A stretch of DNA of 52,479 nt from DASXYU01 sp036502295 (GCA_036502295.1 DASXYU010000021.1:1-52479); one strand, 5' to 3'. Positions 1 to 7,384 are shown, numbered from the stretch's first letter. The notes: generated by a model from the letters alone, not told the origin. Numbers and translations: made by a program.

Positions 1-94
1 AGAGATCCGCGGCGTGGACGTCCTTGAGTGATCCGTTCTTCTTGCCAACCGGGGTGCGGACGGCTTCGACGATCACTGCGTCGCGTTCGGACAT
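1..94 (-). CDS. Thiolase family protein (acetyl-CoA acetyltransferase), N-terminal fragment
   Basis: Only the first 31 codons lie inside the window; the gene runs off the left edge. The N-terminus contains AVIVEAVRTPVGKKNGSL, the strand-turn segment that opens thiolase-fold acetyl-CoA acetyltransferases. The ATG at 94 is preceded by a good ribosome site (GAAGGAG, 7-13 nt upstream). Thiolases cleave or condense 3-ketoacyl-CoA. The gene is divergent from two MaoC hydratases across 272 bp, so a shared beta-oxidation-like pathway is likely. Catalytic cysteine and histidine residues are outside the window, so degradative and biosynthetic types cannot be told apart. Confidence 0.85.
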   Translation of the reverse strand, partial: MSERDAVIVEAVRTPVGKKNGSLKDVHAADL

Positions 95-290
95 GCTGCG
101 GAACTCCTTCGTTGTTGCTTACTGGTATCGGGGAAGTCTGCTGTGTTCAGGGCTGCGGCGCGAGCTGGGCGAAGCCGTCGTAAGTCATACCGGTCGATGC
201 CGGCCCGATCGCGACACGGTCGCCGAAGCCACCGGCAGCCATGTCCAAGAGCGAGGCAACCTTCAACGCACTCCCCTTTGAGTCCAGTCC

Positions 291-302
291 TAGTAATTAC
301 TA
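291..302. promoter_or_regulatory. Palindromic operator TAGTAATTACTA (copy 1)
   Basis: A perfect 12-bp palindrome in the divergent thiolase/MaoC region, in the context CCTAGTAATTACTAT. A 13-of-15 match, CCTAGTACTAACTAT, lies upstream of the livHM operon at 5426-5440. The centre is about 70 bp upstream of the predicted MaoC transcription start. The MarR protein encoded at 1284-1889 is the natural candidate to bind it; that assignment is inference. Confidence 0.6.
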
Positions 303-331
303 TAGGACGGCATCCGAGTGCGTCATAAGAG

Positions 332-360
332 TTGACTTTCGCCAAGTGTTCGGCGATAAC
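332..360 (+). promoter_or_regulatory. Sigma70-type promoter of the MaoC pair
   Basis: TTGACT at 332-337 and GATAAC at 355-360 are separated by exactly 17 bp. The expected start of transcription falls on or beside the GTG at 367, which predicts a leaderless mRNA. No Shine-Dalgarno sequence precedes that GTG, which agrees. Confidence 0.65.
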
Positions 361-366
361 TCATGC

Positions 367-831
367 GTGCCCCTGAACCAGAGCTTGGTCGGCCGTGAGT
401 ATCCGGCTCCCACCAAGTACGACGTTTCCCGCGAGACCATCCGCCGATTTGCGGTCGCCATCGGCGATAGCAACCCGCTCTACCACGACCCCGAGGTCGC
501 CCGTGCCGCCGGCCATCCCGACGTAGTGGCGCCGCCGACCTTCCTCACCGTATTGACGCACCGATTTCACAATGACGGCCCGGTCGAGGATCCAGAACTG
601 GGGCTCGACTATTCGGTCGTCGTGCACGGCGAGCAGCGCTACACCCACCACCGTCCGATCGTTGCCGGTGACGTTCTCAGTGCCGTTCAGGTCATCGACG
701 AGATCCGGGTCGCGGGCCGCAACGAACTGATGGGGTTCACCACCCACGTCACCGACGCGGACGGCAAGCCGGTCGCAGAGATGTACGTCTCGATGATCTC
801 CCGCGGCACCGCCCCCCAGGAGGCATCGTGA
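367..831 (+). CDS. MaoC-like dehydratase, HadA-type N-terminal hot-dog protein
   Basis: 154 residues. The protein resembles mycobacterial HadA-type (FAS1-like dehydratase) subunits: an N-terminal stretch YDVSRETIRRFAVAIGDSN, then VVAPPTFLTVL, then HHRPIVAGDVL, all typical of the substrate-binding half of a hot-dog hydratase. The catalytic D-x-x-x-x-H pair seen in the next gene is not evident here, as expected for a HadA-like partner. The reading frame is open back to 241, but the GTG at 367 fits family length and sits 7 nt after the -10 hexamer. The 3' end overlaps the next start by GTGA, so the two are translationally coupled and probably form a heterodimer. Confidence 0.85.
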   Translation: MPLNQSLVGREYPAPTKYDVSRETIRRFAVAIGDSNPLYHDPEVARAAGHPDVVAPPTFLTVLTHRFHNDGPVEDPELGLDYSVVVHGEQRYTHHRPIVAGDVLSAVQVIDEIRVAGRNELMGFTTHVTDADGKPVAEMYVSMISRGTAPQEAS

Positions 832-1271
832 CAAGCACCGCCCTCTCCGTCCCCACAGCGGCCGACGTCACCGCCGGCCAGGAACTTCCCACCTTGACGT
901 TCCGTATATCTCGGGCGCAGCTCGTGAAGTACTGCGGCGCATCGGGCGACTTCAACGTCATCCACTGGAACCAGCGTCACGCGCTGTCAGTGGGCCTTCC
1001 TGATGTCATCGCGCACGGCCTCTGCACGATGGGTACCTCCGGTCGTGTCGTGACGGACTGGATCAGAGACCCGACCAGAGTTATCGAGTACGGCGTGCGC
1101 TTCTCCTCGCCCGTGCCGGTAGCGGACGACGACACCGGAACTGAGATCACGGTGGGCGCCGTAGTGGCCGAGTTCGATCAGTCGACCGGGCTCGCGCGCA
1201 TCGAGATCACCGCCCGCATGGGCGAGACTGACGTGATGACTCGCGCATACGCGATCGTCCAGCTGGCCTAG
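828..1271 (+). CDS. MaoC-like (R)-specific enoyl-CoA hydratase, HadB-type
   Basis: 147 residues, starting at a GTG that overlaps the previous stop codon and is preceded by CAGGAGG. The sequence GASGDFNVIHWNQ carries the Asp and His of the MaoC hydratase motif, followed by LPDVIAHGLCTMG, the usual oxyanion-side glycine loop. This should be the catalytic half of a hydratase formed with the upstream HadA-like protein. With the divergent thiolase it suggests beta-oxidation of an acyl-CoA imported or made nearby. Fatty acid or mycolate synthesis is less likely because neighbouring genes look catabolic, but the substrate is unknown. Confidence 0.87.
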   Translation: MTSTALSVPTAADVTAGQELPTLTFRISRAQLVKYCGASGDFNVIHWNQRHALSVGLPDVIAHGLCTMGTSGRVVTDWIRDPTRVIEYGVRFSSPVPVADDDTGTEITVGAVVAEFDQSTGLARIEITARMGETDVMTRAYAIVQLA

Positions 1272-1304
1272 GAAGTCGCGCGGCTATGTAGTCGCCGCGA
1301 CTTC
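1272..1304. terminator. Hairpin between convergent MaoC and marR genes
   Basis: A perfect 9-bp inverted repeat (GAAGTCGCG at 1272-1280, CGCGACTTC at 1296-1304) with a 15-nt loop. It begins right after the MaoC stop and overlaps the 3' end of the convergent MarR gene. There is no T-tract, so it would be a non-canonical bidirectional terminator. Confidence 0.45.
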
Positions 1305-1889
1305 GTCGCGGAAATCGCCCTGTCCCACCCGGAACTCGCGCAGGACGTCATAGATGCCGCGTGTGGTCGTCGTGTTGGTGCCGAGATCGGCGAAGACCTC
1401 GCGATTGAGCACCTCGGTCGCCGACAGCGCCGTGGACCTTCCCGCGGGAGTGAGCTCGGCGAGTGTGGTGCGCCGGTCCGACGGATGCGGACGTCGGGAG
1501 GCATACCCGTCGCGCTCGAGCCGGTCGAGGGGCCCGGTGACGCTCGTCGGATGTACCTGCAACCGCCGGCCCAGGACACTGATCGGTAGTGCCCCGCTTC
1601 GGCTGAAGAGCAGGAGCATCAGGATCTCGTAGCGCGCAAAGCTGAGCTTGAACGGGGAGAGGCGCGTCTCGACCAGCGCGAGCATGATCTGGTGCGCGCG
1701 CATCACCGACGTCACCGCGGCCATCCCGTCAGCAGCCGAGGTCCAGCCGGACTCCGCCCATTTCTCGCGCGCGATGTCGATGGGATCGAACGGCAGCCGA
1801 TCATGCGGGGCACGCCGCGCGCGCGCCACCATGTCATCGGTTGCCACCTCGTTCGCCACTGCCGCGGTGACGATGTCAGATGCCGACAC
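1284..1889 (-). CDS. MarR-family transcriptional regulator
   Basis: 201 residues, GTG start 6 nt after the livF stop, so it is probably the last gene of the livHM-livG-livF-marR operon. The winged-helix core spans about residues 65-165: FARYEILMLLLFSRSGALPISVLGRRL, then the recognition helix HPTSVTGPLDRLERDGY, then the wing RRPHPSDRRTTLAELTPAG. An extra 55-residue N-terminus precedes the usual MarR domain. Proteins of this family sense small aromatic or acyl-CoA ligands. A TAGTNNNNACTA palindrome stands before both this operon and the MaoC operon, so it likely controls both and itself. Confidence 0.88.
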   Translation of the reverse strand: MSASDIVTAAVANEVATDDMVARARRAPHDRLPFDPIDIAREKWAESGWTSAADGMAAVTSVMRAHQIMLALVETRLSPFKLSFARYEILMLLLFSRSGALPISVLGRRLQVHPTSVTGPLDRLERDGYASRRPHPSDRRTTLAELTPAGRSTALSATEVLNREVFADLGTNTTTTRGIYDVLREFRVGQGDFRDEVAATT

Positions 1890-1895
1890 TGTGGC

Positions 1896-2639
1896 TCAGC
1901 CCGCGGTGCTGACGCTCGCGACGAGGTTGGCGTCCTTTCCGAGGTAGGCGGCGTCGAGGACGTCACGCACCTCGTCCGGGCTGCCCGTGGCTGCGACGTA
2001 GCCACGCGAGAGGACGACCACGGTGTCGGCGATGTCGAGTGCGTAGTCGGCCAGCTGCTCCACGATCACCACAGTGACCTTGCGGTTCGCGACCTCGTCC
2101 TTGATCACCTGGAAGAGCTCTCCGACGAGTCGCGGCGCGAGTCCCATGGAGATCTCGTCGAGCAGTAGCAGGCGCGGCTGAGTGGTGAGAGCCCGACTCA
2201 GCGCGAGCATCTGCTGCTCGCCGCCGGACATCGTCCCTGCGATCTGCTTCGGCCGGCGGCCCAAGGCGGGAAAGCGGGTGAAGGTGGTCTCTTCGATCTC
2301 TTCGCGATTCAGCCCCGACTTCGCATAGCTGTGCAGCTGAAGGTTCTCGCGCACAGTGAGGTTCGGGAAGATGCCACGTCCTTCGGGCACGAGGCACATG
2401 CCGAGGCGGGCACGAGCCCGGGCCCGCAGCTTGCTCACGTCCTGGCCGTCGAAGCTGATCACGCCGGCGTTCTGCCGCAGCAAGCCGATCGCAGCACGCA
2501 GCGTGGTGGTCTTGCCGGCGCCGTTAGGACCGAGCAGTGCGAGCACACCGCCCTCGTCCACCGCAACGTTGATGCCGAAGAGTGTCTTCATCGATCCGTA
2601 GCCGGCATCGATGTCCTTCATCTCAAACAGTGGCGCCAT
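1896..2639 (-). CDS. livF: Branched-chain amino acid-type ABC transporter ATPase (LivF-like)
   Basis: 247 residues. Walker A is GPNGAGKTT, the signature is MSGGEQQML, and Walker B is LLLLDEISMGL. The LivF-type sequence VPEGRGIFPNLTVREN lies between them. The frame stays open far upstream, but the ATG at 2639 has a GGGAGGT ribosome site and family-like length. It overlaps the livG 3' end by 17 bp. It pairs with LivG to drive import through the fused permease. Systems of this family also carry urea, amides and aromatic acids, so the substrate is open. Confidence 0.92.
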   Translation of the reverse strand: MAPLFEMKDIDAGYGSMKTLFGINVAVDEGGVLALLGPNGAGKTTTLRAAIGLLRQNAGVISFDGQDVSKLRARARARLGMCLVPEGRGIFPNLTVRENLQLHSYAKSGLNREEIEETTFTRFPALGRRPKQIAGTMSGGEQQMLALSRALTTQPRLLLLDEISMGLAPRLVGELFQVIKDEVANRKVTVVIVEQLADYALDIADTVVVLSRGYVAATGSPDEVRDVLDAAYLGKDANLVASVSTAG

Positions 2640-3357
2640 GGTGACCTCCCAGATAGGCCGCACGGACGTTCTCGTCGTTCTGGACGGCCTGCGGGTCGCC
2701 GTCGGCGATGAGTCGTCCGAAGTCGAGGACGAAGACCTGCTGGCAGTGCTGGAACACCATGTCGATGTGGTGCTCCACCAGCAGGATCGAGACCCCACGG
2801 CGCACGACGGCCGCCAGGACGTGGCCGAGGCGCTCGGACTCGGTGCTGTCCAGGCCGGCCGAGGGCTCATCGAGAAGCATCAACTTCGGGCGGCTCGCCA
2901 GCGCTCGGGCAACTTCGACCAGGCGTGCGGTGCCGGTGGGCAGCTGCGACGTGGAGTACTCGACGACATCGCCGAGACCCAGTTCGGAGATCGCCTCCTC
3001 GGCAGCCTGCTTCGGGTCGAAGTCGGTGCGTGAACGGGCAGCGAACTCCGCTGCCGTCCGGACGTTGTCGTAGACGCTCATCGAGTCCCAGAGCTCGAGG
3101 CGCTGGAAGGTACGCGTCATGCCGTACTCGACGCGCCGGTGCACACCTGCCTTGAGCATGTTGCGGTTGTCGAAGACGACCTTGCCCGCGTTGGGGTTGC
3201 GCAAGCCGCTGATCACGCTGATCGTGGTCGACTTGCCGGCGCCGTTCGGGCCGATGAGCCCGACCATCTGCCCTTCTTCGACCTTCAGCGAGACCTCGGT
3301 GAGAGCCTTGATGCCGCCGAAACTGACGGAGATCGAGTCCACCTCGAGCAGTGCCAT
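2623..3357 (-). CDS. livG: Branched-chain amino acid-type ABC transporter ATPase (LivG-like)
   Basis: 244 residues. Walker A is GPNGAGKST and Walker B is LMLLDEPSAGLD. MTRTFQRLELWDSMSVYDNV is the LivG-specific region. The signature motif is degenerate (LPTGTARLVEVARAL in place of an LSGGQ-like sequence), so this subunit may contribute the weaker ATP site while LivF supplies a canonical LSGGE. The start codon shares one base with the stop of the permease gene (TGATG), indicating coupling. Confidence 0.92.
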   Translation of the reverse strand: MALLEVDSISVSFGGIKALTEVSLKVEEGQMVGLIGPNGAGKSTTISVISGLRNPNAGKVVFDNRNMLKAGVHRRVEYGMTRTFQRLELWDSMSVYDNVRTAAEFAARSRTDFDPKQAAEEAISELGLGDVVEYSTSQLPTGTARLVEVARALASRPKLMLLDEPSAGLDSTESERLGHVLAAVVRRGVSILLVEHHIDMVFQHCQQVFVLDFGRLIADGDPQAVQNDENVRAAYLGGHHGATV

Positions 3358-5300
3358 CAGTGCCCCCCTGCCATTGCGACGTCCTTCACGGCCGGTTCGG
3401 AGACGTCCGGTGGCGGCGCGGACGGTGGCTTACGTCGTCCTTGGATGAGCTTCATGAAGCCGCGCATCTGCACTGGCCACGCACCTTCGGGGTTGCGCAG
3501 CACACTGAAGACCGCCATGCCGATGAGCATCGGCTGCAGCGCCGACACGATGTGGGCGTTGGTGATCCACTGGGGCAGCATCATGTAGATGATCGCGTAC
3601 ATCGCACCGCCGATGACGGCACCGGGCACAGACGTGACGCCCTGCACGGCAAGGATCAGTAGCGCGATCAATGACCACATGAAGTTGAACTGGCTCGCCC
3701 CGACCTGTCCTTGCATGCTCGCGAAGAAGCATCCGGCAAGTCCCGCCATGCCGGCGGAGAGGGCGAAGACCAGCACCTTCGTGCGAGTCAGCCGCAGACC
3801 GAGGGCCGCCGCCGCCGCCGGAGAGTCACGCATAGCGGCGAGGGTCCGCCCGAAGCGACCGCGCCGGGCGAACTGGACGCCGGCGGCGAAAAGCGCGACG
3901 AGGACGGCACCGGCGAAGACATAGGCGCGCGAGGTCGTGATCTTGAACCCGAAAATGTCGATGTCCGGTGCGGTGATCGCCTCACCGGCAGCACCCATGA
4001 GGTGCGTGCTGGCAAAGACGAGCTTGTCGCACATGATCGCGAAGGCGAAGGTCGCCAGTGCCACGTAGAGGCCGCGCAGCCGGATCGCGGGCAGCGCGAT
4101 GACCGCACCGACGGCCGCCGTGAGCAACGTGGCCAGCAGTGCGGCGAGCAGATACGGCATGTGGTGCTGGAAGTGCACCAGCGAGATGGCGCCGATGCCG
4201 ACGAATGCGAACTGGCACAGCGAGACCTGGCCCCCGAGACCGGTGAGCAGCGTGAGGCTGACCAGGATCGCGCTGAAGACGAGTCCAGTTCCGAAGACAG
4301 CGCTGACGAACGTCGACATGTGCGGCGCGAAGAGACCGACGACGAGGATGAGGATCGCCGACCAGGTCAGGATCGTCTTCACCTTCGGCACAGCTTCGAC
4401 GGCGACGTTGCTGAGCTTCGCGGTGAGAGTCTGCCGCTCTTGGCGCATCACGATGAGAGCACCGAAGAGGATGATGAACGGCAGCGACGGAGCGAGACCC
4501 TGCAGGAACTCGTTGTTGACTGGCAGGTAGAGCGTCATCAGCGATCCTGCGATGCCGAGGGCGAGGCCGCCGACATAGGTCCACGGAATGCTGGCGAGGC
4601 CGCCGATGATCGCGGCGGCGAACGCGGAGACGATCATCAGGCTGAGCGACGAGATGTCGAGCGACAGTGCGGGCGCGATGAGGATCGACGCAAGGCCCGC
4701 GAGCGAGCTGCCGATGGCCCACGACACGTTCGTGATCCGGGTCGGGTTGACCGCAGTGAGCTCGGCGAGCGCCGGGTCGTCGACGATCGCGCGCATCGCG
4801 ACACCGATACGCGTGCCGTGCATGAACAGGCGCAGGGCGATCGCGACCGCGAGGGCGATGATCACGGTGGTGAGCTGGTTCCACGTGATCCGGACGCTGG
4901 CGATCTGGAACGTGTCGTCGCTGATGAGGCCCGGGATCGTGCGCAGGTCGCTCTTCCAGATCAGGACGGCGAGGCCCTCAAGGAGGACGAAGATCGCCAG
5001 GGTGCCGGTAAGGCGCAGCGCGATCGGGGTGCGAGCCAGCTTCTGCATGACCGTAACGTTCAGCAGGACACCGATGGCCGGGCCGATGACGAGGACGACC
5101 AGCGGCAGGGCGACCCACTCCGGCAGTCCCCAGCCCTCAAGCAGCTGCCAGTAGATAAAGACCTGGATCATGCCGATGGCGCCGTGGGCGAGGTTGAAGA
5201 TGCGGGATGTTGTGTACGTCAGAACGAGGCCGGTGGCGGCGATCGAGTAGATCGCGCCGGTCGTGATGCCGATGATCACAAAGGTGATGAAGTCAAGCAC
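3357..5300 (-). CDS. Fused branched-chain-type ABC permease (LivH-LivM)
   Basis: 647 residues, about the sum of LivH and LivM. The N-terminal half (about 1-290) begins LDFITFVIIGITTGAIYSI and has the LivH motif RIFNLAHGAIGM. A charged linker follows, and the C-terminal half (about 310-620) carries the LivM motif GLGGQVSLCQFAFVGIGAI and RTLAAMRDSPAAAAALGL. Many hydrophobic segments span both halves. A single-chain permease removes the need for a heterodimer. No periplasmic-type binding protein is encoded in the window. The promoter region carries the same palindrome as the MaoC operon, linking uptake to that pathway. Confidence 0.92.
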   Translation of the reverse strand: MLDFITFVIIGITTGAIYSIAATGLVLTYTTSRIFNLAHGAIGMIQVFIYWQLLEGWGLPEWVALPLVVLVIGPAIGVLLNVTVMQKLARTPIALRLTGTLAIFVLLEGLAVLIWKSDLRTIPGLISDDTFQIASVRITWNQLTTVIIALAVAIALRLFMHGTRIGVAMRAIVDDPALAELTAVNPTRITNVSWAIGSSLAGLASILIAPALSLDISSLSLMIVSAFAAAIIGGLASIPWTYVGGLALGIAGSLMTLYLPVNNEFLQGLAPSLPFIILFGALIVMRQERQTLTAKLSNVAVEAVPKVKTILTWSAILILVVGLFAPHMSTFVSAVFGTGLVFSAILVSLTLLTGLGGQVSLCQFAFVGIGAISLVHFQHHMPYLLAALLATLLTAAVGAVIALPAIRLRGLYVALATFAFAIMCDKLVFASTHLMGAAGEAITAPDIDIFGFKITTSRAYVFAGAVLVALFAAGVQFARRGRFGRTLAAMRDSPAAAAALGLRLTRTKVLVFALSAGMAGLAGCFFASMQGQVGASQFNFMWSLIALLILAVQGVTSVPGAVIGGAMYAIIYMMLPQWITNAHIVSALQPMLIGMAVFSVLRNPEGAWPVQMRGFMKLIQGRRKPPSAPPPDVSEPAVKDVAMAGGH

Positions 5301-5343
5301 GAAGTCTCGCTATCTCTGTGCGAGCAGTAGGCAGCTGGCCTGC

Positions 5344-5359
5344 TGTTATCGCAATCACA
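5344..5359. promoter_or_regulatory. CRP-like site in the livHM leader
   Basis: TGTTATCGCAATCACA differs from TGTGA-N6-TCACA at one conserved position. It lies 44 bp before the livHM start, downstream of the predicted transcription start, where a bound protein would block elongation or serve another promoter. A second near-match is at 5384-5399. Confidence 0.35.
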
Positions 5360-5379
5360 ATGGAGCCCGAACGTCGGTC

Positions 5380-5408
5380 ATCCTGCGATCTGGCTCACAC
5401 GCTGTCAA
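5380..5408 (-). promoter_or_regulatory. Predicted promoter of the livHM-livG-livF-marR operon
   Basis: On the minus strand, TTGACA (5403-5408) and CAGGAT (5380-5385) are spaced by 17 bp. The spacer holds a CRP-like site, TGCGATCTGGCTCACA (5384-5399, one mismatch to TGTGA-N6-TCACA). Transcription would start near 5373 and leave a leader of about 73 nt. Confidence 0.5.
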
Positions 5409-5427
5409 GAGCTGGGGCCGACTTACC

Positions 5428-5439
5428 TAGTACTAACTA
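5428..5439. promoter_or_regulatory. Palindromic operator TAGTACTAACTA (copy 2)
   Basis: The half-sites TAGT and ACTA are kept with the same 4-nt spacing as at 291-302, and the surrounding 15 bp match at 13 positions. The centre is about 60 bp upstream of the predicted livHM transcription start, one helical turn closer than copy 1 is to its own start. That position suits activation as well as repression. Confidence 0.6.
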
Positions 5440-5536
5440 TGCAGCTGACAGAAATCGCACTACTGTTTCGCGACGGCGCGGCGGCTGAAATTCGCCCCGG
5501 CGCGCGGCGAACGGCACTAACCAGGAGGAACAACCT

Positions 5537-5680
5537 ATGGCCAACGAACTCGGCAAGCGGTACGTCTGCGCGCAGTGCGACACGCAGCTGCTGGTCGCGA
5601 AGGCCGGCGCCGGCGCCCTCGAATGCCACGGCGAGCCTATGCAGATCGAGGCCCCCAAGCCGCTGCCCGCCTCGGACTGA
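5537..5680 (+). CDS. Desulforedoxin-like small zinc/iron-ribbon protein
   Basis: 47 residues from an ATG with a strong AGGAGG site 8 nt upstream. The core RYVCAQCDTQLLVAKAG followed by GALECHGEPMQIE resembles desulforedoxin and the N-terminal metal domain of desulfoferrodoxin, which bind iron through C-x2-C and an adjacent C-C pair. Here the second pair reads Cys-His, so metal affinity or redox role may differ, for example zinc instead of iron. The gene stands alone before tRNA-Tyr. A hairpin follows at 5729-5746. The function is unknown. Confidence 0.75.
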   Translation: MANELGKRYVCAQCDTQLLVAKAGAGALECHGEPMQIEAPKPLPASD

Positions 5681-5728
5681 GTTCGAGGAACTCTCAGCAG
5701 CCGCATACACCCACGCTCCGGGCGGAGC

Positions 5729-5746
5729 ACCGCGCGACAGCGCGGT
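5729..5746 (+). terminator. Hairpin after the desulforedoxin-like gene
   Basis: ACCGCGC, loop GACA, GCGCGGT: a perfect 7-bp GC-rich stem 48 bp after the stop codon and just before the tRNA promoter. No T-tract follows. Confidence 0.4.
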
Positions 5747-5753
5747 GGCGGTG

Positions 5754-5781
5754 TTCACCGCGTGACGTGACTCTGTACGAT
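5754..5781 (+). promoter_or_regulatory. Predicted tRNA-Tyr promoter
   Basis: TTCACC (5754-5759) and TACGAT (5776-5781) are 16 bp apart. The -10 ends 11 bp before the mature tRNA 5' end, as usual for a short 5' leader. Confidence 0.45.
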
Positions 5782-5792
5782 GGTCCGGCACT

Positions 5793-5877
5793 GGCAGTGT
5801 GTCCGAGTGGCCAAAGGAATCTGACTGTAAATCAGACGGCTCAGCCTTCCGGGGTTCGAATCCCTGCGCTGCCACCA
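5793..5877 (+). tRNA. tRNA-Tyr (anticodon GTA)
   Basis: An 85-nt class II tRNA with a long variable arm. The acceptor stem GGCAGTG pairs with CGCTGCC (one G-T wobble), the anticodon arm is CTGACTGTAAATCAG, and the T-loop sequence is GGTTCGAATCC. The discriminator is A and CCA (5875-5877) is encoded. The GTA anticodon reads tyrosine codons. Confidence 0.96.
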
Positions 5878-5882
5878 GTGCT

Positions 5883-5913
5883 ACAGCCCCTGCCTTGCAG
5901 GGGCTGTACTTAT
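5883..5913 (+). terminator. Rho-independent terminator of tRNA-Tyr
   Basis: An 11-bp perfect stem (5883-5893 with 5897-5907) closed by the 3-nt loop CTT and followed by ACTTATTTT. It lies 5 nt after the tRNA and 24 nt before yajQ, so yajQ needs its own promoter or read-through. Confidence 0.9.
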
Positions 5914-5936
5914 TTTGCACACCAAAGGGGAATGCC

Positions 5937-6428
5937 ATGGCCGATCCGTCCTTCGACGTCGTAAGCAAGGTTGACCATCAAGAGGTCGACAACGCCCTCA
6001 ACCAGACCGCCAAAGAACTCGCCAGCCGCTTCGACTTCAAGGGCGTCAACGCCTCGATCGAGTGGTCCGGCGAGCTGGGCGTCGTCATCAAGGCCGATAC
6101 CGAAGAACGTTGCAAAGCCGCGCTCGCGGTCTTCAAAGAGAAGCTCGTGAAGCGCGACATCTCCCAGAAGGCATTCGATGCCAGTGATCCCAAGCCGTCC
6201 GGCAAGATCTTCGTCCTCAACGGGACCATGAAGGAGGGCATCGCCCAGGACGTCGCGAAGAAGATCGTCAAGCTGATCAAGGACGAAGGCCTCAAAGGTG
6301 TTCAGGCCGCGATCCAGGGCGATCAGCTGCGGGTGAGTGGCAAGAAGAAGGACGACCTGCAGGATGTCATCGCGCTGCTCAAGGGCGCCGACCTCGACGT
6401 CCCGTTGCAGTTCAGGAATTACCGCTGA
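5937..6428 (+). CDS. yajQ: YajQ family nucleotide-binding protein
   Basis: 163 residues, the normal family length. It starts ADPSFDVVSKVDHQEVDNAL, has the conserved SRFDFKG segment, and ends LQFRNYR, all hallmarks of YajQ (two interleaved ferredoxin-like folds). Family members bind nucleotides or RNA, and a Xanthomonas member binds cyclic di-GMP; the role here is not shown. The AAAGGGG ribosome site sets the ATG at 5937, although the frame is open upstream through the tRNA. Confidence 0.95.
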   Translation: MADPSFDVVSKVDHQEVDNALNQTAKELASRFDFKGVNASIEWSGELGVVIKADTEERCKAALAVFKEKLVKRDISQKAFDASDPKPSGKIFVLNGTMKEGIAQDVAKKIVKLIKDEGLKGVQAAIQGDQLRVSGKKKDDLQDVIALLKGADLDVPLQFRNYR

Positions 6429-6452
6429 CCGAGCCGCCTCCCGGACCACTCA

Positions 6453-6473
6453 ACCACCGCGATCACCGGTGGT
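6453..6473. terminator. Hairpin between convergent yajQ and htpX
   Basis: ACCACCG (6453-6459) pairs with CGGTGGT (6467-6473) across a 7-nt loop. The preceding ACTCAACCACC resembles the repeat at 39761-39847. It overlaps the htpX stop codon and could end transcription from either side. Confidence 0.45.
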
Positions 6474-7350
6474 AGCGAGGGTCGCCGTTCGCCATCGCCT
6501 CGAGACGGGCGATGCGCTTGGCCATCGGCGGGTGCGTCGAGAAGAGCGACTTCGCGCTCACCCCGCTGAACGGGTTGGCAATCATCATGTGGCTGGCGTT
6601 GCTCAATGCCGGCGTGGCCGGCAGCGGCACGAGCGCCGTCCCCCGCTCCAACTTCCGCAGCGCGGAGGCGAGTGCCAACGGATCGTTGCTGAGCTTCGCC
6701 CCCGACTCGTCGGCCTGGTACTCACGCGAGCGGCTGATGGCGAGCTGAATCAGCGTCGCGGCCATCGGCGCGAGCAGCATCATCAACAGCTCGGCGAACG
6801 GGTTGCGATCCTCGTTGTCCCGCCCGCCGCCGAAGAACATCGTGAACTGGGCGATGTAGGTGATGCAGGCCCCGACCGCACCGGCCACGGACGAGATGAG
6901 GATGTCGCGGTTGTAGACGTGGCTGAGTTCGTGACCGAGGACGGCGCGCAGCTCCCGCTCGTCCAGTATCTGCAGGATGCCCTCGGTGGCGCAGACCGCG
7001 GCGTGCCGCGGGTTGCGGCCGGTCGCGAAGGCGTTCGGCTGCGCGGTCGGTGAGACGTAGAGCCGCGGCATCGGCTGCTGCGCGGTGGTCGCGAGCTCGC
7101 GGACGATGCGGTACATCGCCGGCTGCTGGGTCTCGCTCACCGGACGGGCGCCCATCGAGCGCAGCGCGATCTTGTCCGAGTTGAAGTAGCTGAAGGCGTT
7201 CACGCCGATGGCGATGAGCAGGCCGATGAACAGTCCCGTCTTGCCGCCCAGCGCGACGCCCACGATAACGAGCAGCGCGCTGAGGACCCCGAGCAGCAGG
7301 ACCGTCCTGAGGCTGTTCGTAGCTCCGTGCACGTTAGAGAAACGCCACAT
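6463..7350 (-). CDS. htpX: M48 membrane metalloprotease HtpX
   Basis: 295 residues from the ATG at 7350; the frame is open to 7404, but MWRFSNVHGATNSLRT fits family N-termini. Two transmembrane segments (about 14-50) are followed by RLYVSPTAQPNAFATGRNP, the zinc motif GHELSHVYNRD (HExxH), two more hydrophobic stretches, and SREYQADESGA with the third zinc ligand Glu. The protein degrades misfolded membrane proteins from the cytoplasmic side. It is divergent from the carbonic anhydrase gene with 34 bp between starts. The htpX, yajQ and grcC neighbourhood is shared with Mycobacterium. Confidence 0.96.
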   Translation of the reverse strand: MWRFSNVHGATNSLRTVLLLGVLSALLVIVGVALGGKTGLFIGLLIAIGVNAFSYFNSDKIALRSMGARPVSETQQPAMYRIVRELATTAQQPMPRLYVSPTAQPNAFATGRNPRHAAVCATEGILQILDERELRAVLGHELSHVYNRDILISSVAGAVGACITYIAQFTMFFGGGRDNEDRNPFAELLMMLLAPMAATLIQLAISRSREYQADESGAKLSNDPLALASALRKLERGTALVPLPATPALSNASHMMIANPFSGVSAKSLFSTHPPMAKRIARLEAMANGDPRYHR

Positions 7351-7372
7351 GCCTGACGGACGTTCCCGGCCG

Positions 7373-7378
7373 TAGGCT
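7373..7378 (+). promoter_or_regulatory. -10 element of a leaderless carbonic anhydrase mRNA
   Basis: TAGGCT ends 6 nt before the ATG at 7385, so transcription should begin at the start codon. The same hexamer and distance occur before the GTG at 11053. No convincing -35 was found. Confidence 0.5.
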
Positions 7379-7384
7379 GTGGCT

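Noticed and set aside
3711..5330. 539-codon open frame on the plus strand
   Set aside because: It is antisense to the livHM gene, with Asp/Arg/Glu-rich low-complexity sequence typical of a high-GC shadow frame.
5799..5936. N-terminal extension of yajQ through the tRNA-Tyr gene
   Set aside because: The open frame upstream of 5937 is the tRNA and its terminator; the ATG at 5937 has its own ribosome site and fits family length.
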